Source: Amphirosellinia nigrospora
Lineage: Eukaryota; Ascomycota; Sordariomycetes; Xylariales; Xylariaceae
Assembly: GCA_004123355.1 (NCBI GenBank)
Contig: SCHM01000001.1
Location: forward strand, 3,774,001 to 3,838,000
Length of the DNA: 64,000 bases
Direction of reading: 5' to 3'
The notes under the pieces were generated by a model that was not told the DNA's origin, did not search any database, and worked only from the letters and a program-made list of their open reading frames with translations. Shown one piece after another: positions 41,914 to 54,109 of the stretch. The translations under genes and the position numbers were made by a program. The stretch's first letter is position 1. Every line of letters begins with the position of its first letter.

Positions 41914-44900
41914 CAATCAGAGTCCCCACCAGGCGCTTCCGCTCCTGCGTCTGGGGACATCGTCTATCCTCAGCAGCTGAAGAGGTAGTAACAAACTGGA
42001 TTCGAACTATTTACTTATTTGACCACCTATCGACAAAACTCGACCTAATATCCAGCTTCGGCTGGGTGGGGGCAACGACGCACACCCACAATCTATAATG
42101 ATCTCGAGAGCAGTTTAATTACGAATGTCGACCCACGATCGGCAAGCCAACGTTCTAACCAACTGCTGCCCGTAAGACTACCTATTATATAATTCCTACG
42201 AGTAAGGCGTCCGGAGCCAGCCAGCAAGCTCTCGAACTCTTCCGCACTTGTTGTACAACAGTTCTAGTAGCGACGAGCAAACGGCTTGGTACATACTTTA
42301 TATTTCGCGTATATAAGGCGGTAACTTGGTTAGAGTGCCCACAACACGCTACGACGCCTACGTTCTTCTACTTGATTATTCTTTTCATGACATGGTGGAT
42401 TTTAGACAAATGATGGGACGAAGCGAAAATGGTTTTTTTAATCGGCGTTCAGTATCCCTTTGGCCCAATAACCTTCAGTATATAATCATGCGTCTGGGAC
42501 GTTACATAAACACCACCCATCTCTTTTGTCCTGGTCTTTTACTTCAATTTCATAAATTATTGGTTGATTGGTGTGTTGGCATGGACAAGCAGACGCAGAC
42601 CACTTAGCAGATCTCTCAAGAGATGGTTGGGTTCTTCATTTTTATTGCATTGTAACAGCGGTTGCAGGTAGATTGGGAAAGAAAACCCCTATGTATTCTA
42701 ATAGCTGTGGTTGGACGCGAAGGAAAGATACCCATTGAGCGATGATCATGACGGAAGCGAAGAGTATGCTGGGAAATGGCAGTCAACAGGGGAACTGGCC
42801 GACGAACCATATAGCATGCGAGAGCGATCTCGTCTGATGCAGGTACCATCAAATTACAGGCGATGAAAATTCAGCGAAGTGTTTCAGGCAAAATACGTGT
42901 CTCGGAGGGTTCATGTGGAAATCAGTCGAACAATAAGATGCTGGAAAGCGTGCCGGTACGTCTACGGGCAAATTCCAGAGATCATCACTTGCCAATTTTG
43001 CGTCAGCCAGATTCTCGTATGGGAAACTCAGGAGGATCTGGCACTTTTGGAAGGTACTTATTTGTCACGCTTGCCGTGTCGCTTGCACACGCAAAACTCA
43101 TGTATCGACTGTTCGCTATGACCCACTGATTCTGATATATTGAAGTGTGAGTTTTTTCAGGTCAAGAGTCAAGCATTCTAACTGGGTGAATAGGCGCCTT
43201 GGGGAATTATGGTGTACTCCTTGACCCAGAAGGAAGATATGATTACCTGCTACTACATGGCAAGAGTGCCGAGCATAACACTGGGCTAGTCCCAGCCTCA
43301 TTCAAGTGCCAAGTCCCTATATTCTTTATTTTTCCATTGTGCCGATAATGCTCGTTAGATAGCTCTGGCAGTTTGGACCTTTCGTTTCTGGGTAGTTATA
43401 GGAGCTGTGTTATTAGCCACCAGCCACTCGACTTTAGTTTCGTCCGGCAAAGACCCTTGCAGCCTGTAGTGGTTCAGGGATCTATCACAATACGTTACAA
43501 AAAAATCTATGCAGTAGAAAGCAGAGAGTCCAATTGGCTCAACCGAGCTCCTGCTCCAACCTGCTAGTCGACGCAAGATATTGAGAACGGCACACAAAAA
43601 CGTGGAGGCGGGACTGGGGCAAGCAGGTCGCTGACCTGGCCACCGTTGAGATCTGACCCTTGGCTGCAGGACAGGCACAAGGAGGGTATGTTTCCTGTTC
43701 GGAAGATCTTGCTACCTACTATGTAGGTTCTGCACAGTCTGCACAGAGGGCCGGCTTGGGCAGTGCCGCGCGAAAATGCGTGTATGCGCTGTCATCGTCA
43801 CACGCTTATTACCGTTCTATTATAGCCTGAATCCACCGGTCCCTCAAGCAGCCACAGCAACCGACTCGGGTGGGAGTGTTTTTCGGTTTTTTTTCGTTAC
43901 TTGTGTTTACTACCGCAGGAACTAAGTGCCATGCCTAGTTGGCCCAGCGGGCCGCAAAGCAGAAAAGAGACAAGAATAGGAGAGCCGAGGGTCTAGTTAC
44001 CACGGATCGGAGAATTCAGGACACGGCAAGTAGTGTAGATATCCTGACCTTGCAACGACCCAGGGACAAGCCCTCCTAGTGTTGGGTACATGGGGTTCCC
44101 CATTTCCTTGCCTGGTAACCCTAGCCTCGCCCGGGGATTTTTCGATCGAGCTAACTACCGATTCGAGTTTGTTTCGTTCGCTATCTCGGGTGGGGGATTG
44201 CTGGATCCCGTCCCTTGTATTTGATAGTACAGTATATGTTGAACGGTAGTGCTGCCGAGTCAACCGAATGTTTTTCCAAAAGGGTATGCAGAGGAGCTTG
44301 TCCTATAGTGAGAATCACACTAATGACGAAACCCAGAAATCTAATTTGGTTGACTCTCGCACACGGGCGGGGTTGAAGTTCCTGTGGCCATCGATGGCGG
44401 TAGCATTTACAAGCATCTTGGCTTTACAGCCGCGTGTCCGGTGATGAGGAACTCAGGGTGCCGAGAGGCGAAAGAGAGCCCACACACCGCACGTTCTCAC
44501 CGTGTATGCAAATCAATACACTAGATCCTCACAGCAGTATCAACTAGTGCGATCTAGTTAGTGCTTTGCGTTCTTGGTTAAGCCTAATATTGTTTTGATG
44601 TCAGCGAAACGGAACAGGTAAGTAAACATGGAGCTTGGAGCTGCAATGTTACCCCAAAAGCATCAGATCACACTCACCCCGGTCACTGCCTATGTTACAG
44701 GATCTCAATCGCCCGCCCGCTTTCGCGTAGCTTTCCTGCCCGTCATGCCCCCAGAGTGACCAAGGACAGACCCACAGTGCGAGAGTGCGAGTCTCACGAG
44801 CGGCAATCAGAAGATAGTCTACTGTCTACTGTCTACTGTTTTTCGAGCAATTTAGACCTAATTATCCTGGACTTGTCGTCTAAGCCTACTCGGCTCCCCA

Positions 44901-47900
44901 CCAACCGGCCTTACGGTGAGGGGTCATGCTGTCGGACGGCTGTTGCACAGCATGTCTTGGGACTGGATGGCGCAATGGGGAATCTCTTACGGCGTAATCC
45001 CATGCTTGCCGAGTCCAGGTACCCTGCAGATGAAGGTTGATGGGTGGGAAGTCGTGGAGGTGTCCAGACGAACTGGGACCCGTGTAAGGGCCCGCGGGTC
45101 GGTCACTGCGACCAAGCCGTAGCCGGCATATATGTACATGTACGTTCATCACCGAGGTGGCATCTGTTCCCACCTGCGTGCGTGCTTATGAGGAGAATGG
45201 CCCGGCTTGCGTTGGTCTCATTGCATCTCGGAAAAGCCAACCGACCCGTTTCCAGGTCGGATCGCGTGTACACCTGGTGTGGTCTACCTGCGGCCCAATT
45301 TGTGACGCGTGTAACTCTTCGATCGACCGACCTACATGGTCTGTTTCGAGTTTCGAGTTTCGAACAGTGAGGAAACCTTGTTCGACTCACAGAGCCTGCT
45401 AGGTATATGTAAGCCTATATGTAAGCCACCGGGTACAGGCCCAGCCAGCTAACCTAGGCTACTATCCTCATCGACGCCTAGTTGTCGCAAAAGCCGTTGC
45501 ATCGCTTCACAAGCCAGCGTATGCTTGTGCGTACAGAACCACCCCGCGACCCGGACCTCAAAAAAGCGAAAAAAGATAATTAGCCCATGAGCCTTCTTGA
45601 CGAAATGCAAGTGTTGTCGGGGAATTCCCAAGCGGGCTAGACAAGACGATCAGCGGTCTGGTAACATGCGACCGCTTCTCCACGTTCATGCTAGATATCC
45701 GCAAGCGTTTGGATGCGTGAGGCTCAAAATCGACGGAACCCCATCCCATGTACGACATACACGTACAGATGGAGCGTGCGTCTGATACTATTTAACAAGT
45801 TATATACTAATAGCTATAGCTGTGTTATCGAACGCTACACTGCTATATTATTGGATAGGTGACGAGATATGCCAGTAAGCCTTATTGGTATGCGCCTAGT
45901 TCCATTGTTTACAATGCGCGTCGTTTCCCCAAATGCCGAAGTTGGTCTCGCTTACTATAATAGGTTAACCATCCACGGGAGCGAGTGCATCTCTCTCCGC
46001 ACGGACCTTGTTGGATGACTTGACTCTACTCACCTACCCAGTGTAGATACTATGTATGAATTAACGTACGTTGCTTATATCTGCCTCATTATCGGTTGAC
46101 AAACGCCACTCGCTTGGGCCAGAATCATCGTTGGCCGCGACAGTGATAATATCGGTAATAAGGATCGGGAGCACATGCTCACCAGAGTCACCACTTCATG
46201 CTTTGCTGGTTGCGCCGTTGAGTCTAGCGAACGATCTAAACCAATCGGGATTTTGCGACCGTTGTAAACGGCCGAGATATCCATGGGACGACGAAATGAC
46301 GGTCTGCTGGCTCAGGTGGATCGCGCTATTGACTTGAAAAGGTAACGGCGGGTGGATAAGCAATTTCAACGGCATGGCTCGAAATGGGAACCACAGCAAA
46401 CGAGGAACTTGGTACACAGCCTTGGAGAAGGTAAACAACTTTCTCAACTGGCTTATGACGACTCTAGGAAGGACACTCATTATGGCTGATTAATCATGTT
46501 ATGGTTTCTAGCCTGCATAGTGTGTTTCTATGTGGGCTCTCCCTGTCATATGAGTATTGTGGTGCGATACGATTTTGCCGCCTTCGTGAAAAAAAAAAAA
46601 CAGAAAAGCGGGAAGAAACATACTCCTTCCTTTTGGACAATAGAAATACATGTACAATTCTCTACCAGCCTGGACATAGCCCGTAGTGCTTTCGTGTTGG
46701 CTTCCCATTTACTCGAATAGTGAACATACATAGATGGATGTTGCTCGTTGCTTGGAAATAACAGGGCCATGAGGGTGGTAGTGAGATCTTGCGACTTCGA
46801 CCAGCTAAGCCTTTGATCAGAGTTGATCGAGAACGGGGCTTACCACCCAACAACGAGAGGCGGGATACGCGCTGTAGCCAAGTTACCTGGTGCTTGCCAG
46901 TCGCACACTCCTCACGCTTCCCGCGCCAGTCACACCATCCGACGCCAATAGCGAGCGGGCGAGCGAGCGAAGGGGAACAACAGGTCACATCAGGGCTGCG
47001 AATATTACCTACCTACACTACCTACCTATGATCGCGATGGGGACTTATTCGGTGCCGTGCCTTATCAGTGCAGCCCGGCTCGCCGCCCCTCGGATATTGG
47101 CTCTTCCAGCGAGCGGTAAAAGGCTTAACAGGAGTCTGTTATAACCAGATCAAGTCGGGCCCCCGTCAGCAGTCAGTCCCTACCTATATCGTTGAGGTAT
47201 TAATAACACGACAGCCAAAGAGGAACCGCGCGAGGGAGGGCAATAACGGACGTCGGATAAGCCCAACAACTGGGTGATTGTGTGTGTGTGTTCCAAAACC
47301 CCGTCTGCACCCTCCCCTCCGTCCCCCTCCCTGCCGAGGCATCCCATCCCGTCTACACACTCACTTGCAGGGGCTGGGTGGATGGGTTGGGGCGACATCG
47401 AGACCCGCGTCGACAGAGAGAGTCGAGGAGGAGGACGTATCATCATGTAGAACGAGCAGAGCATGACCTGTCAACATTATGCGAAGAGAGTTGGCGGTGA
47501 GGGGAAGAAAAAACTGATGCCCTTCGCCATTCAGTCGGAGATACTCTGGATCTGATTTGTAAGTAGCGCGTGACGAGATCCTGTTTGCCATCGAAGACAA
47601 AAAATCCTACACCGTTGTCTACTACCCCCCCTCCTCCTCTCCTCTACTCCCCCCGGCTTAGCCCTAGGCTCGAGTTGCCGGTAGATCATATCAATTCAAT
47701 GGAGCTCTTATGATGTTATTGTCCGAGAAGCTTACGGGAGCGACGGACTCGAGCTGGGGGGAGTAGGTACGTTAGTTATGATCTAGACGAACTGCGTATG
47801 GTTCGTTAACCTAGTAGCTTTGCTAATTAGCATCATATGTCGCTCCCGCTCACTAACCTAGGGCCAACCGGGGGGAACTCAAAATCCTTGCTCGTGGCTC

Positions 47901-48069
47901 GTTTTTGGTGTGGTGGTAATGCTCGTACTTAAGGTATGTATGTGGCTATTGGAGTCAGTCGTAGCAACAACCAAGAAAACCACAGACGGCATATTCCGGT
48001 GATCAGCAGAGATTCTAGTTAGCTCTTTGATACCAGAAGTAGAAGAGATGGGCATTAGCTTTATCAAGA
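41914..48069. other. About 6.2 kb without a recognisable gene
   Basis: I see only short open frames with no domain. Landmarks: a degenerate tRNA-like A-box on the minus strand near 42140-42170, an A12 run near 46589-46600, a GT dinucleotide run near 47279-47291, a TTTCGAG triplication near 45345-45365 and GA/CT-rich patches near 47300-47660. Confidence 0.5.
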
Positions 48070-49020
48070 TAGCTGAGACCGCACCGATATGTAATTTTTG
48101 TTATAATTAAAATTGCGATAGCTGTTTGTTATATCTAATCTCACTGATTGCCTAGTTACTTGTGTGCCTCCCAAGTATCCCAAGCGCCTAACATCTAGTG
48201 TCAGCATTTACTATAGTTAGGCATTCATAGCGAGTTTGGTCTAGGAGGGTAGGGTGTTCAATTATTATCAGACGAAGCTTTACCCTTCTAGATTGATATC
48301 GAGCGCAGAGTACACTTAAGCAATAGTATATTTTAATTAAAAGGTAGCTTTTTAATTCATTGTGGTTTCTGCAATTATGATTTCCTACCTATATCAATAA
48401 CTCCCTATAGCTATCCTTTATAGTTGGGAGCTAAAGATGGTACCTTATAAGCAAGGGCATACATTATATGGATAGGGGCAAGATTTAGAGACCTTGATAG
48501 GCTAGATACGACGCAGATATATGCCAAAGACTCTGGTCGGCCTGTAAGGGGAACTAATTGAAGGAACTACAGTTTGATCGCTATAACACAGGGGATAGAT
48601 ATTGTACTTTTGTTTGTCTAAGACAGCAGTTCGTCCCTTTGTAGCCTATATCATAATATTCTACTGGTATAGACCATTAAGATTTGTAGCGGGACAGTCT
48701 TATATGTCACGAGAGCAATGGCTATAATAGGAGATATAATCATCTTTAAGTAGGTTGATATATGCTTGGTATAAAACCTAACTAATTGGTCATTGTGTAC
48801 TATATAATCAAATACCTATAATGGAATACCATCGGAGCTCACAACGAGAGCTATAATGCTATTTCACCCCCTTGTTTCTATAGGCCATAGATGGACGATG
48901 GAAAAATATACAGCTTTATTACATATAGCATATGCCCTTCAGCGAGCTCTGGTTTGCGTTTCATTGCACGCAGCTATATGACTCACATGAATTTGTACTG
49001 GAGGAAAACGTCGATATTTA
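48070..49020. other. AT- and TpA-rich block, possible RIP-mutated remnant
   Basis: The sequence changes to clearly AT-rich with many TATA, TAGC and CTATA steps and stops in all frames, and it ends sharply at the GC-rich ketopantoate reductase gene. Depletion of CpA/TpG in favour of TpA is the mark of repeat-induced point mutation, but I judged this by eye. No protein match can be read, so the source element, if any, is unknown. Confidence 0.35.
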
Positions 49021-49029
49021 ATAATGGGT

Positions 49030-50492
49030 TTATGCCAAAAGTTCCGCGCAAAGTTCGCCCCTCGTGATGGCAGCTTGACCCTTTACTAGAGCGACGAGCT
49101 TCTCGTGTGTTGGCAACTGAAGCCCCTTATCGAGAAGTTTCGCCGTGTCCATTAGCCAGCCGTTGAAATCATCGATCTCGGTCGGTTTACCGGCGCGCAC
49201 GTCCTGGAGCATCGAGCTCGTGTTCGCCGCAACCTTGACACCGACATCGAGCACCATGCCACGAAGCCGTGGGAAAGAAAACCGCTCCAAGAGCTGTTCG
49301 CGGCTGGCTCCCAGAGACTCGATTTCTGGATTATCCGAGGCCGCCTCTTGATCCAACGAATCGGAGGTTAGGATGCCGTCACTCGCCGGGTCTTGAATCA
49401 GGGCGCTGAGCGTCTCGCTTGCTTCCCCCAGGAGCTTGTCAATCACGGCCGGTAGCCCGTCATCCCGGGCGACGAAAATCTCGCCGTTTTGGCACCGTAG
49501 GACCGCGGTCAGCGGGTTGATGATGGCGTTCACAACCAGCTTCTCAAGCTGCGCGACCCATAGCTCCTTTCGTGAAACGGCTCGTGCGTCCAAGTCCGGC
49601 GCGCTCGCGATCTGCCGCATCAGATATCCCGTCTGCTCCCCGCCCACACTACCTCCGGCGCCTCGCATGACAGGCCCGACCAGCGCGTTCGCCGGCGCGG
49701 CGTGGGTGCTCTTGAACGGGCCTTGGGACGTGACGCCGTGTGTCGTCACACAGGCGATCCAGTTCGGGCTCGTCCCGTCCGGGAACCTCGCACGCACATA
49801 GACGTCCCCGGCCGGCGGCCAGAGCTTACACATTCCGTTCTGCGCAAACGCGACGGTAGAATCACGGGCTAGGTACCGGCGCACCCTGTCGATCTGTGGC
49901 AGCGCATCGGAAGCCTTCGTCGCCACGATCAGGTTGCTGATGCTGCGCCCACCCGCCACCTCGGCCGCGTCACCCCCGCACGGCGCCGCGTCCGTCCACC
50001 ACTCGATGTCGAAACCGGCGTCCCTATGCGCCTTCCCGTCTCGCGTGAGCTCGATCCCGGGCTCCGCGACCCAGTGCTCGAGGAGCTCCCTCCGGTGCAC
50101 CACGAGAGTTATAGGGGGCCATTGGCGATTTTAGATAGACAATGGGCGTATAGACGACCGATGTTGCCGACTCCCAGGATATAAATCCTGCGTCGGTCGT
50201 TCTCATTACGATCATGAATTCCAGTTCCCGTTTGTGTGCTCTTAGTAGATCGAAGCCCGGTTCCGGCCCCGTCTCCTATAGGCAGATTCTTTGGCGTCCA
50301 CGCGTACAGCTTCGGCGGTCTGGTGCCATCCTCTACGATGCGCCGCAACCATTCCGCCGGGGTCTCGCGCGTATTCATCGTGTTCTGCATTTGAGCTGAG
50401 GATTGCAGAAACCGTTGATGAATGTTGCGCACTCTGATAAGCTGATGCCGTAGAGTAGAAAGAGGCGTCATTGACAGCCCCGTGACGCGCAT
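49030..50492 (-). CDS. 2-dehydropantoate 2-reductase (ketopantoate reductase)
   Basis: This NADPH-dependent enzyme reduces ketopantoate to pantoate in vitamin B5/CoA synthesis. The ATG at 50492 starts a 40-odd-residue stretch rich in Arg, Leu and Ser with almost no acids, resembling a mitochondrial presequence. The Rossmann motif RRRIYILGVGNIGRLYAHCL follows (G-x-G-x-x-G). A one-base loss in a C-run near 50108 separates it from the rest (VVHRRELLEHW onward). The ApbA C-terminal signature KELWVAQLEKLVVNAIINPL, TAVLRCQNGEIF contains the conserved Lys, Asn and INPLTA residues. The length of about 486 residues is above the usual 300 to 350, owing to the N-terminal extension and an acidic insert (DPASDGILTSDSLDQEAASD). 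The gene is distinctly GC-rich beside an AT-rich block. It is divergent from the LPMO gene. Several paralogues exist in such fungi, so the identity with PAN5 is not claimed. Confidence 0.85.
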
Positions 50493-51902
50493 GATATCGA
50501 ATCTACATCTGATCCACCCCAATCTCAAAGTGCTCACGAACCCCTCAATTCTGGCCCATATAACCCAGAAGGCGAGCTAACTTATCGTGCTGTGTGTTCG
50601 CCGGTTCCTATACTATTGGTTTGAAGGGCGCATGTTGACATGAGGGCGCGGAGTGCGCTTGTATGAACCCTCCAGCGGTAAAACCTCGGACACGTAATGC
50701 CTAGCAGTAGCTAGCCATCTGCAACCCAAAAGTTCTGTTCCGAAGAACGTCGAAACATGAGATAATAGCGAAAGACGAGGCATGTCGATTGATAGAAGAC
50801 AGCAATGAACAACGTACCAGGAACTAGTCGGTTTAGACGTAAATAGCTACCAGTTTATGGTGTAATCAAGGGACATTTTACAGATCCCCCTCTCGCTCGA
50901 ATGCTGTAAATCAGGGGAACAGTAGGCAGGGTATCAAAGGTTTAATGTTAGAATTCTCAACGGTTTAAACACACCGAATGACTACGAAACATAAATTTAA
51001 AGTAAGCTTGTGTGTACGTGGAAATTTTGAAGCCTGTTTCGGGCAAGCACATTCCCATCATCCTATCACTTTTCCCTTTGAAAAAAAAACCAAGGTTTTT
51101 ATTTTATTTTATTTTTTTATTTTTTATATAAATTCTCGATCTAATCGTCCGAGACATCATTTACGTGAAATGGCGCCCGAGATTCCCAAGCCCACGGCCA
51201 CACACACTCTACGGAAAAACTAAAGAATCCGGATCGCATTCATTCAATCCATCTCGCTCCTATCTCGCCGCCTCTATAAACAGACAGATCACCGCATGAA
51301 AAGGCTCGGAAAGAAACGACTCCGCTGCGGGAACAATCTATCGCACCCCCCTCCATTCGCCAGAATCGGGCAATGGAGGGTGGTTATCTAGATGGTTCTG
51401 TTTACCCGCCCGCATGCGCAATTCCGTCCGTTGTATTCTACCGGCGAAACAGAACCTCAAGACCCAGTGCAGCACGGGAGAGAGGAAACGAAAGGGAAAA
51501 AAATAGCGTCCGTCCGCGAATCGCGAATAGATTGCCCTCCTTCCTCTCACTAATACCTGACAAACTGCAAACCCGGCGGCCTAGAGTGACAGGGACAGGC
51601 ACACGGGGGGGGGGAGGGTTTAAATTGCGTTTCGATATAAACGCGCGGGTTGCATGCGGGATGGATGGGCATCGATATAAAAGACGTGGTGTTCGCTGTC
51701 GAAAATTCGAATGCGTACCTAACTCACCCACTCACTCACTCACTTACTCACCGACCGGTAGCTCTCAGAACAGAAAACCTATATAAAACGAAGTGCGATC
51801 GGCATCGAGCTTGAGGAATCAAAGACCAAGTCACCAAGCGAGAAAGACAAAGAATCGACCCTCGAGGGAACACGTAATAAAAAAGGAAGAAGAAAGAAGA
51901 AG
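50493..51902. promoter_or_regulatory. Divergent promoter region: reductase and LPMO
   Basis: About 1.4 kb separates the divergent start codons. T-rich tracts lie at about 51095-51130, a G10 run at 51605-51614, and a CTCA tandem near 51722-51750. Three TATA-like boxes point at the LPMO: 51636, 51676 and 51780. No gene is recognised inside. Confidence 0.5.
51780..51788 (+). promoter_or_regulatory. TATA box of the LPMO gene
   Basis: TATATAAAA lies 123 bases before the ATG at 51903. Two further boxes, TATAAA at 51636 and TATAAAAG at 51676, lie upstream. Strong TATA boxes suit an inducible secreted enzyme. Confidence 0.5.
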
Positions 51903-52728
51903 ATGCTCTCGACACTCCTCCAGCTCGCCTCCCTCGCGGCCCTCGCGCACGGGCACGGGTACATCTCGTCCCCGGCGATGCGGATGCCGGGCGACGCGAC
52001 CAAGGCGGCATGCGGGACGAGCGTGGTGGCCGACATCGTCCGGGACAAGACGTCGCACGTCGAGGGCCTCCCGGAGCTCGCGGCCCAGGACGCCGGCTAC
52101 GACGCGGCCGCCTGCAACCTCTGGCTGTGCCGGGGCGTGCAGTTCGGCGACAACGCGGCCAACGTGCAGGCCTACGCGCCCGGGCAGGTCGTCGAGGTCA
52201 AGATCGCGCTCACCATCCCCCACGCCGGCAGCGCCAACGTCTCCGTGGTCGACACCAAGACCGACACCAGTGAGTTTGATTGATTTTCTCGGGAGCTTAT
52301 TCTTCTTTCTTCTTTCTTGTTTTGGCCAACTTGCAGAGCATCAAGTTTCCCTCTGTAAAGATGAGAGAGTATTTGGAAGCTTCCAGCTTTCCCGCGAATC
52401 ACCCCTAAGGAGCAATAACTGACTTCGAACCTTGTAGTCGTGGGCCAACCCCTGCTCTCCTGGCCCTCTGGGTATGCAGACGAGAAGCAATTCTACGGCA
52501 AGACGCTGCCTGCCAACCAGACTGACTTCAATATCACGATCCCGACGACGCTGGACGGCAAGTGTGCCACGGCTGGTGAATGTGTAAGTTGTTTTGGTTC
52601 AGACTAGCTTCGTGTGAAGTGTATGTACTGACGCAATATTCATGCAGGTGATTCAGTGGTGGTGGTATGGTACGGGGGCAAAGCAAACTTACGAGTCTTG
52701 TATTGATTTCACGGTCGCCGCAGCCTAG
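51903..52728 (+). CDS. Secreted AA16-like lytic polysaccharide monooxygenase
   Basis: Three exons: 51903-52269, 52438-52583 and 52648-52728. The signal peptide MLSTLLQLASLAALA is followed by HGHGYISSPAMRMPG; the mature N-terminus is a histidine, as needed for the copper histidine brace. Family landmarks follow: AACGTSVVADIV, AACNLWLCRGVQFGDNAANV, TIPHAGSANVSVVDTKTDT (second His), GKCATAGECVIQWWWYGTG and TYESCIDFTV. The cysteines pair as expected for the family. At about 197 residues it is a single catalytic domain without a binding module or GPI signal. AA16 enzymes oxidatively cleave cellulose using copper; the exact substrate is inferred. Exon 1 is very GC-rich. No frame break is needed. 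The Mpv17 gene converges from the right. Confidence 0.88.
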
Positions 52729-53113
52729 ATGTTGTGACCGATCTAGATATTCGGAAGATGAGGTTTAGATATGTTTTAAGACGTGATCTTTCGTGGGGTT
52801 GGAATCGCAAAGATGAAAGATGAGTGAGGACTCTCCCTGAGTATCATCCACACACTTCAATGTAGATATAGTTCGCAAAATACTAAACATTGATGGAACA
52901 CGATAAAAAAATCAACTATACAGAGTGTATATATTCCCGAAAGGTATTCATCATCCCTCAGACACGCCCATCCCCAAAACCCAGATTCCGCATATCTAAC
53001 ACTACATATTGTTCGAAATATATTTAGCGTCGTAGACTTTTTGTTTCGATATCCACATAGCCAGTAGCAGCCCTCATCATTATACAGTATCTTTACCCAA
53101 GTTGAAGCATCGT
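52729..53113. other. Convergent 3' intergenic region
   Basis: About 385 bases hold the 3' flanks of the LPMO (plus) and Mpv17-family (minus) genes. Nothing else is visible. Confidence 0.6.
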
Positions 53114-54109
53114 TTAATAGTTGGGGTTGGGACCTCCCATAGGAGGACCCATCGGAGGGTAGTCCTCGGGTCGCGGGGGTTGAGGAGGTGGGCCCATAGA
53201 AGTAGGGCGACCATCACCAAAGTGCTTCTTGCGTAGAGCAGCGAGCCTCTTCTTCTTCGTGATCGTATTGATGTACGTACCAATGACGAAGGCGACAAAG
53301 TTGAAGAAAGGCATCCAGGCGAATTCGGGTAAGAACTGTTGAGCAAAGGCCAGGCAGATGGGCGACGTGACCCAAGAGACCTTCATCACTTTCATGAAGC
53401 CTACACGAACGGTAGCCCGAACCTGGTGGTATGTTCGCGCTCCAGCGATGAGGGCCATGGCCACAAGATACACCGAGTTCTGGATCGGCGCAATCTGTGA
53501 AAGAGGTTCTGTTAGTGCGCGAATTATGATACAGAGGGGCAGAGCCAGGTACTTACCACCAGGTTGCTGACGAGAATTTGCACGATCTTAGCCCGCAGAG
53601 TTGTGCGACCCTTGAAGGCCTTCTGTAGCAGCCAGATCAAGAAATGACCGAGCGGCGCACTGACAAGCGCACCGTATGCGGCCATCTTAGGTACTCGCGA
53701 GGTGAAGTAGTTGCCATGCTTGTTGCGGTCTTTGGCGAGCCACGAGGCGAGGAACTCCTGTAGACCGGCCAGAGTACCGGACGTGAGCATCTTTGTGCGC
53801 AGCGGGTTCTTCTCGAGCTCATTGATGTACGCCTGCATTGCCCGAGGTCAGCTCGGCGCTCGAAATCCCACCACCACGGCCAAGCGCGAGAGCAGGGTAA
53901 CTGGGCATACATACCATCAAATACCCCTTGGTGCCGGCATTCTTCTTTCCACCGGTGATGGCGGTGCCAATGGCCTCGGCAAAGGGATGCTTCCCACTGG
54001 TTCCGGGTAGAGGGCCATCGCGAGGAACCACGCTGAGAGCCTTGGAGGAACCGCGGTCGATAGTCTCGGTCACCTTCTGGACGGTGTCCCGCTCGACCTT
54101 AAGCGACAT
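53114..54109 (-). CDS. Mpv17/PMP22-family membrane protein
   Basis: Three exons: 54109-53915, 53832-53557 and 53494-53114, giving 283 residues from ATG 54109 (MSLKVERDTVQKVTETID). Exon 1 contains a soluble segment with KHPFAEAIGTAITGGKKNAG. Exon 2 begins AYINELEKNPLRTKMLTSGT, the entry motif of the family, with hydrophobic helices around AAYGALVSAPLGHFLIWLL. Exon 3 carries QNSVYLVAMALIAGARTYHQ, the conserved W-x-x-P-like segment (VSWVTSPICLAF), and PEFAWMPFFNFVAFVIGTYI. The C-terminus is basic then Pro/Gly-rich (GPPPQPPRPEDYPPMGPP). Family members are multi-pass proteins of peroxisomal or inner mitochondrial membranes with suspected channel function. No frame break is needed. It is divergent from the unknown conserved gene on the right. 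Confidence 0.87.

Noticed and set aside
51793-52422. Plus-strand Arg/Ser-rich open frame of 209 codons over the LPMO
   Set aside because: It is another frame of the very GC-rich LPMO exon 1 and its leader; composition explains its length.
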